From: Amorphochlora amoebiformis
Taxonomy: Eukaryota; Cercozoa; Chlorarachniophyceae
Direction of reading: 5' to 3'
Length of the DNA: 64,000 nt
Assembly (NCBI GenBank): GCA_054601695.1
Contig: BAAHQB010000236.1
Span: 239,946-303,945, forward strand
Shown: in pieces, positions 1 through 64,000 of the stretch
How the letters are laid out: the number at the start of each line of letters is the position of its first letter
How positions within the stretch are numbered: the first letter of the stretch is position 1
Notes under the pieces: generated by a model
What the model saw: only the letters and a program-made list of their open reading frames with translations
The model's database searches: none
Told to the model about the DNA's origin: nothing
Translations under genes and position numbers: made by a program

Positions 1-52
1 TCTTTACACAATTGTTGCTTGAAAATCTTCCACGGACCACTTCCTCAATAGG

Positions 53-4010
<3,958 letters not shown>

Positions 4011-5057
4011 AGCCCATCTTACGATATTTTAGCGACTGAGGGAGCTATATGGCAAGCAAAGCGAGGGATTTACTATCAGATTGGTATGCATGCACAGCCC
4101 ATTACATATAGAGTTGGAGACAGAGGTGAAACAGTTGTGCCTTAACCAAGTTCGAATGCAACTGATGAATTTATGATGTTGATATTAATTCGATTACAAG
4201 CTGAGAATGATAATAAAGAGTAATATATGATAAATATGAGTCGAGGCCATATACATATCACGGCCCACGGTATGTATAAATTTTACTATAAATATTATAA
4301 TATATGATTGTGAGCTGGTATACATGTAAGTGTCAAGTTGACAATATAATAACACACAAATCCAGATAGCAGAATGATCATTGTCTATCTAACTACAATG
4401 GTAGTCGAATATCCCATCAGTGAATATTGAAGTTTGCAGAATTGGAATTCCTTTAGTTATATAGTGCACAATACTAATCCCACGATCATCGTCAGGATCA
4501 TCCTCTTGATCCTGTTGTATTCTCAATCTCCAATTTTGAATTCTGGCCGCCACGGAGGTACAGACACGTGTCCATTCCTGCATCGAGTGACAACTCAATG
4601 AAGCTACCCTCCTATCTGCCCAATCCCCCTTTTAATGGAAATGAAGAGCCCAGAAAATCAGTGTCCCGGGAGAAGGCGTTGGACGCATAAGGTAGAGGCG
4701 ACTTTTTAAAAAGTATTTCTTTGTTTGATTTAATTTACCGGCATATGGGACACCCCCGGGACACAATTTCAGATGCACTCGGGGAAAGATGGGTAGGGGG
4801 CATGAGGCTATCGAAAGATGGATCAAAGGTAAAGAATTCGTAAATTATTTCGAACGGATGGTTTTCGAGATATTCGATTTCTAGATAAGATGGAAAGAGA
4901 GAGAGAGATTTTCGGTTAGGTTCACGGGAGAGAGGAGGAACAGATGAGGAAAGAAGGAAGAAAAAGAGAGTGATGGAGAGAAACAGAGGGATAGAAGCAA
5001 CAAAAGGGAAGGAAAGGGACATCAGATATTGAAAGATCGATTTTGAACATTCGTGTT
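4011..5057. other. Intergenic region, no supported gene
   Basis: Mixed-composition DNA between the 3' end of the unknown gene and the duplicated block starting at 5058. A short minus-strand open frame at 4389-4598 and another at 4735-5022 have no recognisable motifs, splice partners or start context. I see no RNA gene. It probably holds the 3' untranslated region of the upstream gene. Confidence 0.5.
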
Positions 5058-6135
5058 CGAAAGTTTAGCGCTGAATTGATCATGCATGGCATAAATACAT
5101 GATAGTGTGTATGATATGTACATGTATGTATAAATATATGTGTGACAATATATCTATTTATATTTATATATATATATATATATATATACATATATATATC
5201 GATAGTATATTAGATATATATATATATATATATATATGAGATATACTAGATATAATATAATATCATATCATGACTCTACTAGGAATAGACATAGATATGT
5301 ACTATATTTGTGCTAGTATCTAGACTCCTAGTAGCAAACACACATGTCTAGATTTATGTGGACCGGCGTAATATCACGAATAGGGTAACACACGCACCCG
5401 AATCATAGTACACCGGCCTAGACTAGTAGATATACATAATTCTAGGTAACTTTTGAGTCACAGATACAAAAACCGCACACACCACACAATTGCTGAGATC
5501 TCGTGAGAAACCTTGGGCAATGTAAATTATCTAGATTATGTAATTATTAACTACAATTGGCTCCGTCTAGTCATTATAACACCATCGTTGCATATGCGCG
5601 CGCATGAGCTCATCAATCTTTCACTCTAGTCATTCCGGCCATGCCCTCACGCTGGTCATACTCTAGACTACTGGTACTAGTAGTACAAGCCGGTGATAAA
5701 TGAAGTCTAGATATATTTGCCAAGTTAAATTTCGCTTCAATACCCGTATATACGATACCCAATCATTTTGAAACCAATATCTATGATATTATATCCTGAA
5801 ACGTATATAAATCCAGCACAATTACTAGAATTCACCTAATCAATAACTAGAATCCGTTCAATTACAACCAGTCTCCGTCTAGCTAGCTGGGTTAGGTTTC
5901 CTCTGCTTCTTCGGTCGGAGCAAGAAACCTTGGAAGTTGGATAGTGGGAGTTCTGCAAATAGGGTCACTACAAAAGACACTACAGCTGTCGCGAACAGAA
6001 TACCGAGGAAGGCTACGGCGTAGTTAAATACTGTGCCACTTACTTTATTTCATATTTTATTTTTATTTTATATTTATATGTGCTTTTTTTTTGGTTTGTG
6101 GTTGGTGTTTGGGTGGTTTTAGTGTATTGGATGTG
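5058..6135. repeat. Diverged direct repeat, copy A (of copy B at 7068-8090)
   Basis: About 1.05 kb matches 7068-8090 in the same orientation, with small indels and (TA)n length changes. Shared landmarks are GATCATGCATGGCATAAATA near 5077/7087, the terminal coding exon of the NRF-like gene (5879-6030 versus 7783-7934), and GTTTGTGGTTGGTGTTTGGG near 6095/8034. The copies lie about 1.95-2.0 kb apart, with unrelated DNA at 6720-7060 between them. The block duplicates the last exon and 3' flank of the neighbouring minus-strand gene. Confidence 0.85.
5879..6030 (-). pseudogene. Spare copy of the terminal exon of the NRF-like acyltransferase gene
   Basis: This segment encodes essentially the same C-terminal 50 residues as 7783-7934, ending in KPNPAS and a TAG. 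It lacks the first 22 nt of the real exon and its ACCCCAG acceptor. A CACAG at its edge could act as an acceptor, but splicing from the phase-0 donor of the preceding exon would run into an early stop. It is therefore either non-coding or needs a different upstream partner. The near-absence of changes suggests a recent duplication or gene conversion. Confidence 0.75.
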
Positions 6136-6154
6136 AATATATATATGTTGTGTA

Positions 6155-6207
<53 letters not shown>

Positions 6208-6228
6208 GTGAGTGTATGCATATATATT

Positions 6229-6276
<48 letters not shown>

Positions 6277-6635
6277 TATATACATATATGGATATATATA
6301 TATGGTTTATACATGTAGATAATAAATGTTATGCATATATTTATTTATGCTGATATACATGTATTTATATGGTAACTTAAACATGTATATATAAATTTTA
6401 TATATAAGTGAATATATAATAATACATATATATACTTGTATATATGATATATATATATAGATAGATAGATATATATATATATATATAGATATATATATAT
6501 ATATGTATTAGAGTTATACATTAAGATAATAAATGCAATGTATATATTTATTTTTATGCTAATATACATAAATTTATATATAGCTAACTTATATATGTAT
6601 ATGTACATTTTATGTATACACGTGAATATATAATG

Positions 6636-6688
<53 letters not shown>

Positions 6689-7151
6689 CATACACATATA
6701 TACATATATATATATATATACATATATATCATGCGTGTCCGTGTAACATTGACACTGCGCCGTGTGTGCGTGATCAGTTTAAATATTTTCAGCATTTAGT
6801 ATTCAATATCCAACCGTAAGTCCATTGACGTATTTCAAATGGAAGTATTTCTGACAAGACGTAAAGCCTAGAAAGCCGACCAACGCACTAGCAGCTAACG
6901 TTTTGCTGTGACAGTCTGGACTATCGCCAGGTAAGGCTCATCCGTACGTCCGCTTTTCCGATGCCTCTTTCTTTCTCTTCCCCTCGTTATCTGTAACTCC
7001 TAGGTACCGTTATATCTGCGTATAGGCTAGATAGGCTCTAGAGGTGCCATGATTCAATTGCAATACCAAAGTTTAACGCTGGATTGATCATGCATGGCAT
7101 AAATACTGATAGTGTGTATGATTACATATATGTATAAATATATGTGTGACA

Positions 7152-7193
<42 letters not shown>

Positions 7194-7614
7194 TGTGTTG
7201 TGTATATCGTAGTATATCGATAGATATATTTGAGATATAATATAATATCATATCATGACACTCTACTGCTAGTATAAGACACACAGATGTGAATATCACT
7301 AGCACACGCACCCAAATCATACACCTAGACAAGTAGTAGATATACATAATGCGGTACTTTGAGTCACAGATACAAAAACCGCACAATTACTGAGATCTCG
7401 TGAGTTGAAAGGAAAAACTTGGGCAATGTAAATATGTAATTTATTATTGGCTTAATTGGAGTGCAATTATTACTAACCTGAAGTACACTCGGCCCCGTCT
7501 TGTCCTCAACCATCGTCAACAATCTTTCACTCCGTCCACGCTGGTCATACTCTAGATACTCTTAGCCAATGAAGTCCAAGTTAAATTTCGCTTCAATACC
7601 AATCATTTTGAAAC

Positions 7615-7645
<31 letters not shown>

Positions 7646-7782
7646 TCATGATTTTATATCTTGAAACATATATGTATATATCTATGATATTATATCTTGA
7701 AACGTATATAAATCCAGCACAACAATTACTAGAATTCACCTAATTAATAACTAGAATCCGTTCAATTAGAACCAGTCTCCGT

Positions 7783-33820
<26,038 letters not shown>

Positions 33821-34628
33821 CGGAATGCTGCCGCGCCCGACTCTGTTGTCCGAGTCCCGACAATCGTTTGCGGGTTATGATCTTTGGTGAAAATAGCTAA
33901 AAACAAGCGATATTAACTATTAGAGGTCTAGATTTACGTGAAAATTGCTAAAATGAGCATTTCAAGCATCGGGCGCGACGGGCTCTCTTCGGCTCGGATT
34001 GCAAGCACCTATGAATCATTCGGCTTCTTATCCTTCCGGTTGCATCGAATAGCCAAGTTGGTTGGTTGGGCTTATGCCAACTGTATGGTGATCGTACAAT
34101 GCATTAATTGAATCATGCATTGCAGGTTCCTATAATTGTGTGACACGTGGAGAATTCACTGGAAAGTTACAGACGCGATCGAAGCTTAGTTTTCAAGTTC
34201 AAGCTGCCTCGTATCTAGACTGTTATATAACCCACCTTCGCGCATGTACTGATTCTAAATCTGATAATTAAAAATATTCTAGGTGTTTCTTCAATGTCTT
34301 AAAATAATGAATTGTTGTATTGCAGTGCGCATTATATTTTACAACACTACGTACTCATATTTCTGCTTTCGGCTATCTGTGTGACCTATGAAGGAAGATT
34401 TGAACGTTGAACAGACTTAATTAAACTTTATTAACAGGTAACGTTACAAGATACCATATGTGGAGCAGGTTGCATTTTTACACTTTGCGACTCCACAGAC
34501 AATCTTGGGCACAAACCGTGACTTCAAGATTCTACTACATTTAATGCCGCCAGGAGGAGACGCGTCTGTAAAGCACGATTAAAAGTGCATGCGGCGGACG
34601 ATGGATCCAGCACCTTCAGCCCTACTGC
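33821..34628. promoter_or_regulatory. Spacer between rbcS 3' end and NRF-like gene start; presumed promoter of the latter
   Basis: 808 bp of normal-complexity DNA between two minus-strand genes. It should contain the rbcS 3' untranslated region and the promoter and 5' leader of the NRF-like gene. I see no clear TATA box, terminator or RNA gene. Confidence 0.4.
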
Positions 34629-35326
34629 TTACCAGCTGTACCCACCACCACCGGAAGGCTTGGCAACGAGGAAGCCCATGCATTGGACCTGCTTGATGTT
34701 GTCGAAACCGAGGATGCGGATGTAGGCCTTGGGGTTGTTGCGCTGGCACTCACGGACCTCCTGCATAACCTGGCGAGCATCAGTGGCACCGAACATAGGA
34801 AGCTTCCACATGGTCCAGTAGCGGCCGTCGTAGTAGTTGGGCATGCGTGAGTTCTCGCGGAAGGTGGTTCCCTGGGAATCGAACTCGACACAGGGGATGA
34901 GACCGTTGCGGATCATGTAGTCGATCTGAGCCTCCTGGTCACGCTCGTTGAAGTCCGGCATGTAAGACATGGTCTCGTATCTCACGTTGTTGGTCTGTGT
35001 ATTACACACAAATTATCAGAGAGAATCCCGTGAACACCCAACCCAAGGGCTAACGCATCTCGATGGCAAATTTGGGGAGCAACGTATGAATGGTCAGACA
35101 AGAGAGATAAAATAATGGAGCTTACCGGGTCAACCACCTCCTCACAGTAAGCATTGGCAATCGCAGAGCGGAAAGTGGGAGCTGGGGTGACAGTGCGGGA
35201 GAAAGCCATGGTGCGGCCGGCGACGGGGGCAGCAACATTGGAGGATCCAGAGTAGGCGACAACCAGGCCAATCACAAGGATCGCGTTGACAGCAACGGAA
35301 GCGATAAGGGACACGTTCTTCATCAT
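34629..35326 (-). CDS. rbcS: Ribulose bisphosphate carboxylase small subunit precursor, complex-plastid targeted
   Basis: Small subunit of form I Rubisco, acting in the plastid with the large subunit in CO2 fixation. Exon 1 is 35326-35126 (67 codons) and exon 2 is 34994-34629 (121 residues plus TAA). A 131-bp GT-AG intron of normal composition joins them in phase 0; total 188 residues. The mature part begins near NNVRYETMSYMPDF and holds the family hallmark YYDGRYWTMWKLPMFG and FDNIKQVQCMGFLVAKP. The leader starts MMKNVSLIASVAVNAILVIG, a hydrophobic signal peptide. It continues into a Ser/Thr/Ala/Arg-rich stretch like a transit peptide, as expected for a plastid inside the endomembrane system. 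The loop between EF and YYDG is 15 residues, one fewer than the spinach protein as I recall it and without the green-algal insertion. The gene is divergent from the pyrophosphatase gene at 35752. The intron is short and lacks (TA)n, unlike every neighbour. Confidence 0.95.
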
Positions 35327-35751
35327 TTTGCTAGTGAGTTCGTTGGGTTGTGGGAGTGACTCCCTCGGATTGCGTTGCGGACAGAGCGACGAAGTGGGGG
35401 TATACGTGACTCACGGCAAGTTTTAACTGCCGTGCCGCTGGATACAGAAATATCTAACCGAATTATTGAAAAATATCTTTATATCAACAAAAGAATATCT
35501 TGATATTAGGCTTAATGTTACGTCGCATACCTTCGAAGATATCTTTCATCAGAGATATTAATTATAAGATATACAGATACTGTTTTGTACATGATGATAT
35601 CCAAATATCCAACTATAAGATATCCCAACCGATATTTTAAGATTTTCTTTTGTTCCATGCCGATTTTAGCGCTTGAAATCCCTAAGCCCATTATTTGACC
35701 CTAACGACGTGCATACGCGACTCAAAGCGGAAAGATACCGACGAAGCAACG
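35327..35751. promoter_or_regulatory. Shared divergent promoter of rbcS and the pyrophosphatase gene
   Basis: 425 bp between two start codons facing apart. Between 35450 and 35645 there are about ten GATAT/ATATC cores (for example AAGATATC, GATATCC, AGAGATATTA), far denser than expected in the flanking unique DNA. Clustered GATA-type elements recall light-responsive I-boxes of plant rbcS promoters; that comparison is inference. Confidence 0.4.
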
Positions 35752-44118
<8,367 letters not shown>

Positions 44119-44904
44119 TCAAATGAAACTTCAAACAGACCTTCTTCAATTCCCCCCAAACCCTCCCCCTCCCCTCTTCTTACGCTGATTTTCTCCAGAC
44201 TTACACAAAGCACAACTACACGTACACAGGGGTACATGGCTGTACTAGTGTAGTTCGCTGCGTTCGAATAACTATAACGAATCGAAAGAAAAACCAAAAA
44301 GTGGCTAGGGATAGTATGTGTGGCTTTGCAGTCGGCGCGATATCTTGACGCAGGCCGTATCGTCCACGTTATATAGTGACTAGTTGATACGGCTAATTTT
44401 ACGGTAATAATCATTTATTTAAATTTAAAGTTTACAATAATATTTATATTGGGTCAATTGCAATCCATGTCTACTTATTTTATATGTTCAGCGATTAGAC
44501 TGAGAAAAACATGAAGGCCATTACTTGTGTTTATTTTGGTCACATCATACATGTACAATACATACCGTAGTCACTACCAACACCTTTATATCATATATCG
44601 TATAAATGGCTTTGATCGACTTCAGATCATGAACCCTAAGTAAGTTTCTAACCATAAGCTCTGTAATTTAAAATCATTATAACATATGTGTAGTACACTA
44701 AAAGTGACTCAGTCCTTATTATTCCAACGTACTAGTCACGAGGATCAGCGATGATACATGATTTACAATTATACATAATTATACACTAAGTTATATAATT
44801 CTATGAAAATCTTCTGGATACGTTTACATAACTTCAGTTTTAATATTAATACCAATTTCAAGGCTTGAGTCAGCAGATATTATATGATTGATTCGAGTAT
44901 TCTA
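44119..44904. other. Convergent intergenic region, no gene seen
   Basis: Ordinary AT-rich DNA between the stop codons of two converging genes (pyrophosphatase + and CK2-beta -). It should hold both 3' untranslated regions. An open frame at 44115-44414 minus is antisense and unsupported. Confidence 0.6.
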
Positions 44905-54383
<9,479 letters not shown>

Positions 54384-54497
54384 ATATATATATATATAAT
54401 ATATATATATATATAATATATATATATATATATCCCTGAGGTTTCAGAAAGATGAAATCATTCAGATATTGAATGCTGACTATACGATATAATGTGG

Positions 54498-54529
<32 letters not shown>

Positions 54530-54539
54530 ATTATATATG

Positions 54540-54570
<31 letters not shown>

Positions 54571-54769
54571 TATATGTGTGTGTCCCTGAAATCATATGCC
54601 CACCCTCATCTACATGCCGGTCGCAACTCGTGAAAGTACTTCTACTGGGCATGTTAGCATATACAGAAGGCAGGAAGCCCATCAAAGCATATCTGCTTCC
54701 CGCGTAAATATTGACCATGAGTAAAAATTGCCGCCAGAGAGGCATGTATCCCAGCCTGTCGATATATAC

Positions 54770-55077
54770 CTCCTGCCGGATTTCTTTTTTATTTTTCTCA
54801 AAAGGTCGCTTATTTTGAATCTAGTCTCACTCTCATAATACGCCAATAGCCCCCATTTCCCGACGAACATGCCACATGCCAAAAACATGACCTTTGCTCC
54901 CCCACGCAGCCGCTTAAATCCGGTATTTCTTCTGGAATCTCCTAGAATTTTCCGATTTTTCTTCCCTCTTCCTTCCTTTAGGTCTATTGGCTGTCCCAAC
55001 CGGTATATGTGAAGAGAAAAAAGAACTAATATTGCGGTGAGGGCAGCTGCCCTTCCCACGGGGATGTGGGTGGCCAT
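54770..55077 (-). CDS. Small predicted membrane protein, partial
   Basis: I do not recognise it. From the ATG at 55077 an open frame of 102 codons leads to a good donor (AG/GTATAT at 54769). Two hydrophobic segments are visible, TAILVLFSLHIY near residue 15 and VMFLACGMFVGKWGLLAYY near residue 70, separated by a very basic stretch (GRGKKNRKILGDSRR). A Lys-rich end (LLRKIKKKSGRR) follows. No downstream exon was identified. After a one-base frame change, sequence continues as MPLWRQFLLMVNIYAG, and in the inverted copy that part is in frame, so an indel in one arm is possible. It is divergent from the RGG gene at 55623 with about 545 bp between starts. It could instead be an upstream exon of another gene. 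Confidence 0.35.
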
Positions 55078-55622
55078 GCTCGGAATCCAAAGTTGCGGGA
55101 TATGGCTGCAGAGATACATAGATAGTTACAGTGAGATATACACATATTTCAGCATACATATTTTATCTATAAAACATAAGATATCTTGCATGCCACTACC
55201 CGGGAATAAGTCTGAATGACCGGGGATCCGGAAGATTCCACCATATGTTCATGAATATTTGATTAAATACCTATATATATAAGGGTATAGAATAACTTAA
55301 ATATATATACCTATACTATAATAAATTTATGTCAAATTGGGTTTGATATATCAACTATTTAGGCTATTAGAGTATGCATATATCTGTAAAGTGGTTTGAG
55401 AGATATATGATACCCTGCATACCCAGGCCTGCGTGGCATATCTTCCGCAAAAAGCCACCCTTCATCGCCTCATTACCTGTTACCAATAACATTGTAATAT
55501 TGACTGTTGATGTCCTTCGATTGTCCCACAGAGCCGAAGAATACATTACCGTGCGAAATTAGTGACGTTGGCAGGCAACTTGGCGCGCGGGCGAAGAAGG
55601 CTCGCACAACCCAAATTGAAAA

Positions 55623-57554
<1,932 letters not shown>

Positions 57555-57806
57555 GCTTTATAACACATAACAGGAACATTGCCTTGACCCTAACACTGAC
57601 ACTGGTAGACACAAGGTGTTGAGACTGGTGAATCGGAGCGAGTTGTAGAGGAACTAAATATGCGGCCTGAAGAAAAGGGCGAGGAAGATAAACTGCCAGA
57701 GGAAGACCTTATGGATCATGGTATTGTGGATCTTGACGAGAAACTCAGTGGCTCCCAAAATCTGAATACGCAAGGTCGTTTTATCTCACAAATATAAATA
57801 AATGTG

Positions 57807-57837
<31 letters not shown>

Positions 57838-58021
57838 GAATACATATATATATATATATATATATTATATATGTAGCGGAAATACATTATATAATATATA
57901 TATATATATATACATATTATATAGCGTAAATATGAATATATATATATAATATATTTATACATATATATATATATATTATATAATATATATATATATGTAT
58001 GTATGTATGTATATAAATATA

Positions 58022-58095
<74 letters not shown>

Positions 58096-58168
58096 CATAT
58101 ATATATATATGTATTGGTAAGCGTGTGTATATAATTCGTATTATATGTACACAATATATATAAATATA

Positions 58169-58254
<86 letters not shown>

Positions 58255-58481
58255 TGAATATATAATATATATGTTTATATGTGTGCGTGAATATATAATA
58301 TATATGTGTATATGTATGCGTGTATAATATATGTACGCATATATGTGATTATATGTATATACTTATATACATACAAATACATGCACATACACATGTGTGA
58401 ATATGTTTACGTTTGCGTGTATATGTGTACTGTGTGATATATACATGAATATATATATATATATATATATATTGTACATAA

Positions 58482-58704
<223 letters not shown>

Positions 58705-58920
58705 ATATATATATATATATATATATTCATGTATATATCACACAGTACACATATACACGCAAACGTAAACATATTCACACATGTGTATGTGCATGTATTT
58801 GTATGTATATAAGTATATACATATAATCACATATATGCGTACATATATTATACACGCATACATATACACATATATATTATATATTCACGCACACATATAA
58901 ACATATATATTATATATTCA

Positions 58921-59097
<177 letters not shown>

Positions 59098-59228
59098 ATA
59101 TATATGTATAAAATATATATATATATGTATAAATATATTTATATATATATTCATATTTACGCTATATAATATGTATATATATATATATATATTATATAAT
59201 GTATTTCCGCTACATATATAAAAATATA

Positions 59229-59268
<40 letters not shown>

Positions 59269-59329
59269 AATATATATAAACATTTATTTATATTTGTGAT
59301 CAAATGACCTTGCGTATTCAGATTTTTGG

Positions 59330-61340
<2,011 letters not shown>

Positions 61341-61849
61341 TGGGTGTGTCAAGGCTCCTTCGCCCGCACAGTTGATTGCCAACCTATTGACAATTTCGCA
61401 CGGTAATGTATTCTTCGGCTCTGGGACAATCGAAGGAATGGACCAGTCAGTATTTCAAATGCTATTGGTAACAGGTAATGAGGCGATGAAGGGTGGCTTT
61501 TTCGGAATATGCCACGCAGGGTATACAGGGTATCATATATCTCTCAAACCACTTTACAGATATATGCATACTCTAATAGTGTAAAATAGTTGATATATCA
61601 AACCCAATTTGACATAAATTTATTATAGTATAGGTATATATATTAAGTATTATACCCTTATATATATAGGTATTTAATCAAATATTCATGAACATATGGT
61701 GGACACTTACAGATCCAGGGTCATCAGACTATTCCCGGGTAGTGACATCAAGATATCTTATGTTTTATAGATCAAACTGTATGCTGAAATATGTATATCT
61801 CACTGTAACTATCTATGTATCTCTGCAGCCATATCCGGCAACTTTGGAT

Positions 61850-62306
61850 TCCAAGCATCGCCTCCATCCCCGTGGGACAGTCCCTCACAGCAATATAAGT
61901 TCTTTTTTCTCTTCACATATACGGTTTCAATAAGACCTAAAGGAAGGAGAGAAAATCGGAAAATTCTAGGATATTCAGAAGAATGCCGGATTTTAAACGG
62001 CTGCGTGGGGGAGCAAAGGTCTGTCATGTGCTAGTTGGTGATGGGGGCTATTGGCGTATTATGAGAGTAGACTAGTCAAAATAAGCGACCTTTTGAGAAA
62101 AATAAAAAAGAAATCCGGCAGGAGGGTATATATCGACAGGCTGGGATACATGCCTCTCTGGCGGCAATTTTTACTCATGGTCAATATTTACACGGGGAAG
62201 CTCTTTGATGGGCTGCCTGCCTTCTGTATATGTAACATACCCAGTGGAAGTATTTTAACGAGTTGCGACCGGGCATATAAAGTGAGGTGGGCATATGATT
62301 TCAGGG

Positions 62307-62310
<4 letters not shown>
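61850..62310 (+). pseudogene. Decayed inverted copy of the small membrane protein gene
   Basis: The start reads AGCATCGCC instead of AGCATGGCC and the first hydrophobic segment is broken by frameshifts. A later piece (ISDLLRKIKKKSGRRVYIDR and MPLWRQFLLMVNIY) remains open from 62051 and is in one frame here, unlike in the left arm. Confidence 0.7.
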
Positions 62311-62387
<77 letters not shown>

Positions 62388-62432
62388 TATATGCATATAG
62401 TCAGCATTGAATATCATGATCTTTATAAACAT

Positions 62433-62469
<37 letters not shown>

Positions 62470-62470
<1 letters not shown>

Positions 62471-62520
62471 CCTTTGATATATAAGGGGTACAACGAAGAC
62501 ACTTCAAGAGGTAGTTAATT
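62470..62520 (+). pseudogene. Inverted copy of the first CK2-beta exon
   Basis: Matches 54338-54383 with the ATG changed to GTG and TCTCAG changed to TATAAG. The AGAG/GT donor edge is kept. No other CK2-beta exons follow; the sequence enters (TA)n and (GA)n. Confidence 0.75.
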
Positions 62521-62536
62521 ACTACTGAACTATGTG

Positions 62537-62575
<39 letters not shown>

Positions 62576-62582
62576 ATATATT

Positions 62583-64000
<1,418 letters not shown>

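Overview
This is a eukaryotic nuclear window. Genes are split into many small exons by GT-AG spliceosomal introns filled with (TA)n, and internal tracts of the TTAGGG telomeric repeat recur throughout. A nucleus-encoded, green-type Rubisco small subunit (34629-35326, minus) carries a signal peptide followed by a transit-like segment. That bipartite leader suggests a complex green plastid, so a chlorarachniophyte alga is my best inference; another secondary green lineage is possible. No bacterial features, CRISPR arrays or RNA genes were found. Most long open frames here are translated (TA)n and are not genes. All exons below were assembled by eye from splice sites, phase agreement and family motifs.

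Layout. (1) 53-4010 (+): an unrecognised protein of at least 12 exons, all phases agreeing. (2) 5058-8080: a diverged direct duplication carrying a spare copy of the last exon of the next gene. (3) 7783-33820 (-): one gene of about 26 kb with at least 32 exons. It encodes an NRF-6-like membrane acyltransferase with a secreted Cys-rich N-terminal domain and an acyltransferase-3 domain. (4) 34629-35326 (-): rbcS. (5) 35752-44118 (+): a 10-exon soluble inorganic pyrophosphatase with a mitochondrial-type presequence and a membrane anchor, divergent from rbcS across a 425-bp shared promoter. (6) 44905-54383 (-): a 14-exon casein kinase II beta subunit of 292 residues. (7) 54240-62590: a large imperfect palindrome around a (GA)n centre. 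Its left arm holds an RGG-box protein gene, a small membrane protein gene and the first CK2-beta exon. Its right arm holds decayed copies in which the start codons are lost. (8) 62590-64000: only (TA)n and (GA)n.

The genes do not form a pathway; this looks like ordinary nuclear gene order. The striking biology lies in the introns. They have grown by repeated tandem duplication of exon edges together with adjacent (TA)n: copies of an exon's 5' edge pile up in the upstream intron and copies of its 3' edge in the downstream intron, leaving one intact exon. Several introns also begin GTAACCC or end CCCTAG/CCCTAAG, so telomeric repeats directly supply splice sites.
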